Shown here piece after piece: positions 57,977-64,000 of a stretch of 64,000 nt of DNA (the stretch's first letter is position 1; each line of letters opens with the position of its first letter). Origin of the DNA: Chloroflexi bacterium CFX4 (GTDB lineage Bacteria > Chloroflexota > Anaerolineae > Aggregatilineales > UBA2796); contig QWHC01000007.1 of assembly GCA_021404685.1 (NCBI GenBank), positions 124,001 through 188,000 of the forward strand. The letters run 5' to 3'. The position numbers were made by a program, and so were the translations under genes. The notes below the pieces were generated by a model, which ran no database searches, was not told the DNA's origin, and saw nothing but the letters and a program-made list of their open reading frames with translations.

Positions 57977-60900
57977 ATGCCAGAGTATATTAATCGTCCG
58001 CCGCGTATTCAGCCGGAGCTGCCCTCTGGCGAGATAGATATCCCACAGCCGCCACCATTACAGAACACTTCCGGTCAGCAAACGCTGATCACCGTTGCCA
58101 TCCCGTTGATTACAATCTTGGGCTATTTGGTGGTGAGTGGCAGTGGTGGTCGCGGTGGCAGCGTGCTGTTTGTGCTGCCAATGGCGCTTTCTGTGATGGC
58201 AACCAGCGTGCTGGCTGTTTTCACATGGCTGCGCGAACGCCGCCTTGATAAAGAACGCCAAGCCGCTTATGCCCGCCGCCTGATCGAGATGCGGCGGCAA
58301 ATGATCGCCTCCCATGATAAGCAGCGCGCCTTCTACCTGCACAACAATCCTGATATGGATACGATTGTGGCGATGGTGGGCGGCGGCGAAGGCGCTGACG
58401 AATCGCGCTTGTGGGAACGCCGTGTAGATGACAATGACTTTGGCGCCATTCGTTTGGGCATGGGGTCTATGCCTTCAACCGTTGTCTATCGGGTGGATGC
58501 ACAGGATGCCAGCGCGCCGCAAACGCCGGACGCCGTCAAGCTGGCAGAAGATTCCGAGATCGTCCACGATATTCCGATCACCATCACGCTGCGCCCACGC
58601 TTGGGCGATGATGATCCAAGCGCACTGGATGACAAAAGCACGGCTCTCGGCATTAAAATTCCTTCAGTCGGTCGCTATGCAATTGGGGTTGCTGGCGCTG
58701 ATGTAGAGCGCACCAGTGATTTTGTGCGCGCCATGATCGTCAGCTATACCGCCTTCCATTCGCCCAACGACACGCGGGTATACGTGATCGGTGGCAGCGA
58801 CCGTCAAAAGGCATGGGACTGGGCGCGCTGGCTGCCGCACTGTAACACCAGCCGCAACGACTCTGGCAAGGGCGATCTGCTCGCCTTCGATCCGCGCAAG
58901 ACGCGCCGTATGTGGGATTTGCTGCAAGGCGAACTCCAGCGCCGCGCCCTACGCGCCGAAGATGAAGATGCTGGCGACGTGACGCTGCCCTTTATGGTGG
59001 TGGTCATTGACGCGCTTTCGCAGGCGGAAGATTCGCCGTTGCACAGCCTTAGCACTGAAGCAGCTGTTGCCCTGCTGCTGACACGCGGCGCAAGGCTTGG
59101 CGCAGCCGTCATTTTCGTTGTGCCAGAACGCGATCAAATTCCAAGTGAGTGCCGTGCCATCGTCGAGATGGAGATGGTCAGCGAATCACCTGCCTTCCGC
59201 TATGCCGAAATCGGCTTGAACTCAATGCGCTACGACGGCAGGGCAGACCTGATCGAAGAACGCACCGCCGATGATAAATTTGCCCGTAAACTTGCCTCCA
59301 AGATGGTGCGCGCTACGTTTGGTGCGGATGTGGCAACCTCTGTCAACCTCTTGGAACTGTTCACCTTGCTTGAGGACGGCAAGCGCAGCTACGACAGCCC
59401 GAATTCTTTCCCACTGCTGGAATGGTGGCGCGATAGCCGCAAGCCCGATAAATCCGAGTGGCTGCGTGTGCCAATTGGCTTGATGGCAGGCAACAAGGTG
59501 CGCTCGCTAACCTACGCCGCCGATATTGACGGTGTGCATGGCATGATCGCCGGCACAACCGGTTCAGGTAAATCTGAACTGCTCATCACCATCGTGGTTG
59601 GCTTGGCAATGCGCTATGATCCAAGCGTGGTGAACTTCGTGCTTGCCGACTATAAAGGTGGCACGGCATTTGATCCGTTCAAGCCGTTGCCACACGCCGT
59701 AGATGTGCTGAGCAGTCTGAATGGCTTGGCAGGCGTCCGCACCTTCACCGCCACCAAAGCAGAGATGAATCGGCGCAGCAAAATGCTGGCTGATACCAAT
59801 ACCAAGCACATTGTTCACTACCGCCAGAAAAACCTGCACGAAACACGCGAACCGTTCCCGTTCCTGTTCATCATCGTGGACGAGTTCGCCGAAATGGTGA
59901 AGGAAAATCCTGATTTTAAGGGCTACCTCGACTCCATCACACGCTTGGGACGTGCGCTTGGCGTCATGCTGATCCTTGCGACGCAGCGCCCTGCTGGCGT
60001 GGTGACCGATCAGATGCGCTCCAACATCAAGTGGCGCGTCTGCTTGCGCGTGGAGACGGCTGAGGACTCGCGTGAGTTGCTCAAGCGCTCTGATGCTGCC
60101 TTCTTGCCCAACAATATTCCCGGTCGTGGCTACTTGCAGGTTGGTAACGAGAACGTCGAGCTGCTGCAATTGGCACGTGCCGGCGCACCCTACACGGGCG
60201 ACCAAGAGGCGGCTGATCCGGCTGTGATTTGGCGTTCGCGGGGCAACCTGAGCGGCGTGATTGACGTGGCAGCCGCTGCTGCTGCGCGCAGTGCCGCTGC
60301 TGAAGTGCCAACCATCTCCGATCTGTTGGTGGCGCGCATGGCACGCCTTGCCGCTGATAACGATGACGTGGTGGCACAGAAAAAACCATGGCCCGATCCA
60401 CTGCCCGTTAAGCTCTCGCTAGATATGGAGCGCTTGCCCGGCGATATTAAGCCCAACCCGAACCTGCCCCTCAACGGCGCAGTGATTGACTGGATGGAAG
60501 AAGAAGAACCCGACTGGCGCAACGCCATTGACTGGCGTGAGCGTGCCATGCGTGCGCGCATCGGTCTGATTGATAACCCTGCCAACGCCGAACAACTGCC
60601 CCTGACGCTGGACTTCAATCGTGGTCATGCGATGGTCTTCGGCGGCAGTGGCTGGGGTAAAACGATCCTGCTTCGCACGCTGATCACGTCATTGGCTGCC
60701 ACGCACTCGCCCGCCGAACTGCACATTTACATCTTTGACTTTGGCGGCAAAGGCTTGGACGTGGTGCGCGATCTGCCGCATGTTGCCTCTTATGCGCTGC
60801 CCAGCCAAGATGAGCGCGTCACGGCGATCATGCGCCGCATTCAGGATGAACTGGAACAGCGCAAAGCCCTGCTCAGCCAAACGCGTACCGATAACATCGC

Positions 60901-63900
60901 CGAATATAACGCGGCGCACCCTGAAAAACCTGTGCCAGCCATGCTGGTTGTCATTGATAACTTCATGGAACTGCGCGAGTCTTACGAGTCGTTGCTGCCC
61001 GAACTGACCACCTACCTGCGCGATGGGCGCGCCAACGGCGTGTACTTCATCTTCACCTCGCAGCAGCCGAACTCCATCGCCAACAAGATGTTCAACATGA
61101 TCACGGAGCGCATGACCTTCCGCCTGCCCGATGTAAGCGACTATTCGGGTGTGGTTGGGCGTGTTGGCTCACAACTCCCCGATGTTGGCGGGCGCGGCTT
61201 CATTCAATATGAGGGCGAGGCGCTCGAAATGCAGATCGCCATGCCCATCAGCCTGACGGTCGAAGATGAGCAGGCGGGCTTGGATAACACCAAGAAGCTG
61301 GCGCTCTTAGTAGACCGCATGAACAAAGCCTGGGGCGACCGTCCACGTCCGCAGAGCGTTGACCTTGTCAAGGCGCTCTCGCTGATGGAACTCTTTGAAC
61401 TGCTCGATAAGCGCGATTACAAGACCGTGCTGGAGTTCCCCATCCTAGAATGGTGGCGCGAAAGCCGCAAGGCAAGCAAGTCCGAGTGGCCCAAAGCACC
61501 CATCGGCTTGGTGACGGGCAATAAAGTTCGCTCGATCATCTTTGACCAGAACATAGACGGTGTGCATGGCATGGTTGCCGGCACGACTGGTTCGGGTAAA
61601 TCCGAACTGCTGCTAACACTCGTGGCAGGCGTCGCCATGCGCTACGATCCGAGCGTGGTCAACTTCATCTTGGCGGACTATAAAGGCGGTAGCGCCTTCA
61701 CGCCTGTGGAAGCACTGCCACACGCCGTAGATATCGTGACTAACCTGCAAGGCATGGCAGGTGCGCGCACGTTCATCGCTATGCGCGCCGAGATGAACCG
61801 CCGTTCGGCGCTTCTAGCGGTCACTTCCACCAAGCATATTGTGGAATATCGCCAGAAGAATCTGCACGAAACACGCGAACCCTTCCCGTTCCTGTTCGTG
61901 ATTGTGGACGAATTCGCCGAAATGGTGAAGGAAAATCCAGAGTTCAAGGGTAACCTCGACTCGATCACGCGTTTGGGACGTGCGCTTGGCTTGTTCCTGA
62001 TCTTGGCGACGCAGCGCCCGGCTGGCGTGGTGACCGACCAAATGCGCTCCAATATGAAGTGGCGCGTCTGCCTGCGTGTGGAAACCGCACCCGACTCCCG
62101 TGAGTTGCTCAAGCGTGATGATGCTGCTTACCTGCCCAACACCGTTCCCGGTCGTGGCTATGTGCAGGTCGGTAACGATAACATTGAGCTGATGCAGGTG
62201 GCGCGTGCCGGCGGTCCTTACAGCGGTGCGCTGCCTGACTATTTGCAGGAACAGTATAGCGGTGATGTACCTGCGCTCACCGACGTGCTTTCCTACATGA
62301 TGCGCCACATGATGGAAACCAACCCTGATGTGTTGGAGCAGAAGAAGCCTTATCCCGATCCACTGCCCAAGCTGCTCACCCTTGATCAGCAACGCTTGGA
62401 GAAGGATTTTGAGGACAATCCGCTCATGCCACTCAGCCGCCCACTCGCCGAGTGGATGGCAGGGCGCGGTAAGTGGCAGGGCATTGATTGGGCGCGCAAC
62501 GGAATGCGTGCCTCGGTCGGCTTGATTGATAATCCGGCACGTGCTGAGCAGCTAGCGCTCACCTTCAACTTTAATCGTGGTCATGCGGTGGTGGCAGGCG
62601 CTAGCGGTTCGGGCAAAACAATCCTGCTCCGCACGGTTGCCTCTGCGCTGGCTGCCACACACTCGCCCAAAGAACTCCACATCTACATGATGGACTTTGG
62701 CGGTAAAGGCTTGGATGTGCTGCTTGATCTGCCGCACGTTGCCTGTTCGATCTACCCTTCGGAAGATGACCGTGTGGCTGCTTTGCTGCGCCGCCTTTCC
62801 GATGAGCTGGAGCAGCGCAAGGCATTGCTGAGCCAAGCCCGTGCTGACGATCTGGCAATCTTCAATGCACAGTATCCTGATAAGGCGCTGCCTGCCATTC
62901 TGGTGCTGATTGATAACTTTGCCGAGTTCCGCGAGAACTATGAGAACCTGCTACCCGAACTGACCGCCATTGTGCGCGATGCACGTGCCAACGGCATTCA
63001 CTTTATGGTGACGACCCAGCAGATCGGCGCGCTGCCCAGCAAACTCTACAATATGTTTGCGACGCGGCTCACCTTCAAGCTGACAGATGCCTCTGAATAT
63101 GGCATGGTCGTTGGGCGTAACATGCCAAACCTGCCCGATATTCCAGGACGCGGCTTTATCCCTGTGGATAACGAACCACTGGAAATGCAAGTGGCGCAGC
63201 CGCTCAGCGTGAGCGAAGAAGAAGCTAAGCAGGGCTTGGATGCCACCAAGAAGCTGGCAAAGGTCGTGGCGATTATGCAAGAGGCATGGGGCGAACGCCC
63301 AGTGCCGCAGAGCGTTGACCTTGTCCGCCAGCTCTCACTGATGCAGCTTTTCGAGTTCCTCGATAAGCGCGAATACAAATCCGTGCTGGACTTCCCTATC
63401 CTAGAGTGGTGGCGCGAAAGCCGCAAGCCTGAAAACGCTGAATGGTTGAAAGCGCCCGTTGGCTTGGTAACGGGCAACAAAGTGCGCTCGCTCATCTTTG
63501 ACCAGCAGATTGACGGTGTGCATGGCATGGTCGCCGGCACGACTGGCTCTGGTAAATCTGAACTACTGCTGACGGTCGTGGCAGGGCTTGCTATGCGCTA
63601 CGATCCGAGTGTGGTCAACTTCATCTTGGCAGACTACAAAGGCGGTAGCGCCTTCGATCCATTCAATGGCTTGCCGCACGCTGTGGACATCGTGACCAAC
63701 CTGCAAGGCTTGGCGGGCGCACGCACCTTCACCGCTATGAAGGCGGAAATGAACCGCCGTTCGGCGTTGCTGGCTGTCACGCAGACCAAGCACGTTGTGG
63801 ATTACCGCCGCCGTAACCTGCATGAGCGCCGTGAGCCGTTCCCGTTCCTGTTCGTGATTGTGGACGAATTCGCCGAAATGGTGAAGGAAAATCCAGAGTT

Positions 63901-64000
63901 CAAGGGCAACCTCGACTCGATCACGCGCTTGGGACGTGCGCTCGGCGTCTGCCTGATCTTGGCAACGCAGCGCCCTGCCGGCGTGGTGACTGACCAAATG
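57977..64000 (+). CDS. essC: EssC/EccC-type type VII secretion FtsK/SpoIIIE ATPase, expanded (3' end outside window)
   Basis: An open frame of at least 2,008 codons without a stop. Two N-terminal membrane helices (about residues 37-55 and 61-85) are followed by a basic helix and the EccC-like LWERRVDDNDFGAIRLG (near 144). A degenerate ATPase-like domain lacks a P-loop (VVVIDAL near 342). The motor domains then follow: A1 (P-loop GTTGSGKS, residue about 526; IIVDEFAEM), B1 (GGSGWGKT, about 889; VVIDNFMEL), A2 (about 1202), B2 (GASGSGKT, about 1541) and A3 (about 1854), cut by the window end. Canonical members have three. No FHA domain is seen. GGGGAG precedes the ATG. The protein should drive export of WXG100-type or LXG-type substrates. 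The gene family is firm; the symbol is by analogy. Confidence 0.93.
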   Translation, partial: MPEYINRPPRIQPELPSGEIDIPQPPPLQNTSGQQTLITVAIPLITILGYLVVSGSGGRGGSVLFVLPMALSVMATSVLAVFTWLRERRLDKERQAAYARRLIEMRRQMIASHDKQRAFYLHNNPDMDTIVAMVGGGEGADESRLWERRVDDNDFGAIRLGMGSMPSTVVYRVDAQDASAPQTPDAVKLAEDSEIVHDIPITITLRPRLGDDDPSALDDKSTALGIKIPSVGRYAIGVAGADVERTSDFVRAMIVSYTAFHSPNDTRVYVIGGSDRQKAWDWARWLPHCNTSRNDSGKGDLLAFDPRKTRRMWDLLQGELQRRALRAEDEDAGDVTLPFMVVVIDALSQAEDSPLHSLSTEAAVALLLTRGARLGAAVIFVVPERDQIPSECRAIVEMEMVSESPAFRYAEIGLNSMRYDGRADLIEERTADDKFARKLASKMVRATFGADVATSVNLLELFTLLEDGKRSYDSPNSFPLLEWWRDSRKPDKSEWLRVPIGLMAGNKVRSLTYAADIDGVHGMIAGTTGSGKSELLITIVVGLAMRYDPSVVNFVLADYKGGTAFDPFKPLPHAVDVLSSLNGLAGVRTFTATKAEMNRRSKMLADTNTKHIVHYRQKNLHETREPFPFLFIIVDEFAEMVKENPDFKGYLDSITRLGRALGVMLILATQRPAGVVTDQMRSNIKWRVCLRVETAEDSRELLKRSDAAFLPNNIPGRGYLQVGNENVELLQLARAGAPYTGDQEAADPAVIWRSRGNLSGVIDVAAAAAARSAAAEVPTISDLLVARMARLAADNDDVVAQKKPWPDPLPVKLSLDMERLPGDIKPNPNLPLNGAVIDWMEEEEPDWRNAIDWRERAMRARIGLIDNPANAEQLPLTLDFNRGHAMVFGGSGWGKTILLRTLITSLAATHSPAELHIYIFDFGGKGLDVVRDLPHVASYALPSQDERVTAIMRRIQDELEQRKALLSQTRTDNIAEYNAAHPEKPVPAMLVVIDNFMELRESYESLLPELTTYLRDGRANGVYFIFTSQQPNSIANKMFNMITERMTFRLPDVSDYSGVVGRVGSQLPDVGGRGFIQYEGEALEMQIAMPISLTVEDEQAGLDNTKKLALLVDRMNKAWGDRPRPQSVDLVKALSLMELFELLDKRDYKTVLEFPILEWWRESRKASKSEWPKAPIGLVTGNKVRSIIFDQNIDGVHGMVAGTTGSGKSELLLTLVAGVAMRYDPSVVNFILADYKGGSAFTPVEALPHAVDIVTNLQGMAGARTFIAMRAEMNRRSALLAVTSTKHIVEYRQKNLHETREPFPFLFVIVDEFAEMVKENPEFKGNLDSITRLGRALGLFLILATQRPAGVVTDQMRSNMKWRVCLRVETAPDSRELLKRDDAAYLPNTVPGRGYVQVGNDNIELMQVARAGGPYSGALPDYLQEQYSGDVPALTDVLSYMMRHMMETNPDVLEQKKPYPDPLPKLLTLDQQRLEKDFEDNPLMPLSRPLAEWMAGRGKWQGIDWARNGMRASVGLIDNPARAEQLALTFNFNRGHAVVAGASGSGKTILLRTVASALAATHSPKELHIYMMDFGGKGLDVLLDLPHVACSIYPSEDDRVAALLRRLSDELEQRKALLSQARADDLAIFNAQYPDKALPAILVLIDNFAEFRENYENLLPELTAIVRDARANGIHFMVTTQQIGALPSKLYNMFATRLTFKLTDASEYGMVVGRNMPNLPDIPGRGFIPVDNEPLEMQVAQPLSVSEEEAKQGLDATKKLAKVVAIMQEAWGERPVPQSVDLVRQLSLMQLFEFLDKREYKSVLDFPILEWWRESRKPENAEWLKAPVGLVTGNKVRSLIFDQQIDGVHGMVAGTTGSGKSELLLTVVAGLAMRYDPSVVNFILADYKGGSAFDPFNGLPHAVDIVTNLQGLAGARTFTAMKAEMNRRSALLAVTQTKHVVDYRRRNLHERREPFPFLFVIVDEFAEMVKENPEFKGNLDSITRLGRALGVCLILATQRPAGVVTDQM
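59348..61381 (+). repeat. Motor repeat unit 1 (A1-B1) of the EssC-like gene
   Basis: A 678-codon unit running from LLELF to just before LMELF. It holds an A-type domain (P-loop at 59552, Walker B with Glu) and a B-type domain (P-loop at 60641, Walker B ending in Asp-Asn). It is the most diverged of the three units. Confidence 0.85.
61382..63337 (+). repeat. Motor repeat unit 2 (A2-B2) of the EssC-like gene
   Basis: A 652-codon unit from LMELF to just before LMQLF, with P-loops at 61580 and 62597. Its A part is close to unit 3 at DNA level: the block around 61889-61940 is almost identical to 63837-63890. Confidence 0.88.
63338..64000 (+). repeat. Motor repeat unit 3 (A3, partial) of the EssC-like gene
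   Basis: The unit begins at LMQLFEFLDKREY and has a P-loop at 63536. The window ends shortly after the LATQRPAGVVTDQM motif, before any B-type domain, so it cannot be said whether a B3 domain follows. Confidence 0.88.

Noticed and set aside
1-64000. CRISPR arrays, rRNA genes, insertion sequences, prophage genes
   Set aside because: None were recognised on either strand: no regular short repeats with spacers, no transposase or integrase, and no rRNA sequence.

Overview
The window reads as a chromosomal segment of a GC-rich member of the Chloroflexota, probably Anaerolineae-like. That placement is my inference from gene style: many secreted Pro/Thr-linker proteins, SH3b, LysM and lamin-tail domains, kinase-WD40 fusions, TIR-FGE proteins, and an alpha-glucan phosphorylase with the DUF3417-type N-terminus. 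No rRNA gene is present to confirm it. Coding density is high, genes lie on both strands in short operons, and GTG/TTG starts are common. The only RNA gene I find is a tRNA-Pro(UGG). I see no CRISPR array, insertion sequence or prophage.

Layout. 1-5.4 kb: a lipoprotein cytochrome c, a TIR-FGE effector-like protein, then a trpS operon with a zinc-ribbon protein and a YfcE-like phosphodiesterase. 5.4-13.4 kb: a very large Ser/Thr kinase-ATPase-WD40 protein divergent from uvrB, whose P-loop is interrupted by a 497-residue homing intein. 13.5-20.4 kb: a polytopic membrane protein, a TetR/SDR pair with palindromic operators, a three-gene surface-protein operon (LysM-lamin tail, secreted protein, membrane zinc ribbon) and a Cys/His-rich protein. 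20.4-31.1 kb: a secreted jelly-roll protein, an EtfD-like iron-sulfur membrane oxidoreductase, a VWA plus PP2C pair like the TerY-P module, secreted and anchored beta-propellers, and a dihydropyrimidinase. 31.3-43 kb: a NERD-domain membrane protein, glucan phosphorylase, a secreted phosphoesterase, two SH3b/SGNH hydrolases, a TPR membrane protein, an EEP-family hydrolase, a coiled-coil protein, tRNA-Pro and a KAS III-like enzyme. 43-54 kb: a secreted PPC-repeat protein, a family 5 solute-binding protein with secG, a site-2 protease/HD/dehydrogenase/tandem-HAD/tandem-GNAT cluster, and a class B penicillin-binding protein. 54-57.8 kb: TPR, URO-D-like, rsmD, a degenerate ImmA/IrrE-like protein and a membrane-anchored pseudokinase.

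The most striking region is 56.7-64 kb. A kinase-fold protein that has lost its catalytic residues and ends in one membrane helix is divergently transcribed from an EssC/EccC-type type VII secretion ATPase. The ATPase has the usual two N-terminal membrane helices. Instead of three motor domains it has a tandem A-B-A-B-A series that runs off the window (at least 2,008 residues). A 16-bp perfect palindrome overlaps the promoter between them. The arrangement recalls EssB (pseudokinase plus membrane helix) with EssC of Firmicutes systems. I read it as a variant type VII secretion locus whose remaining parts should lie beyond 64 kb.

The second notable item is the UvrB intein. It removes the P-loop threonine from its place until splicing restores it, and it carries an XRE-like helix-turn-helix next to its LAGLIDADG endonuclease. 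Several other genes (TIR-FGE, kinase-STAND-like-WD40, TerY-like VWA with PP2C) belong to families of signalling and conflict proteins, but they are scattered along the window and do not form one operon.
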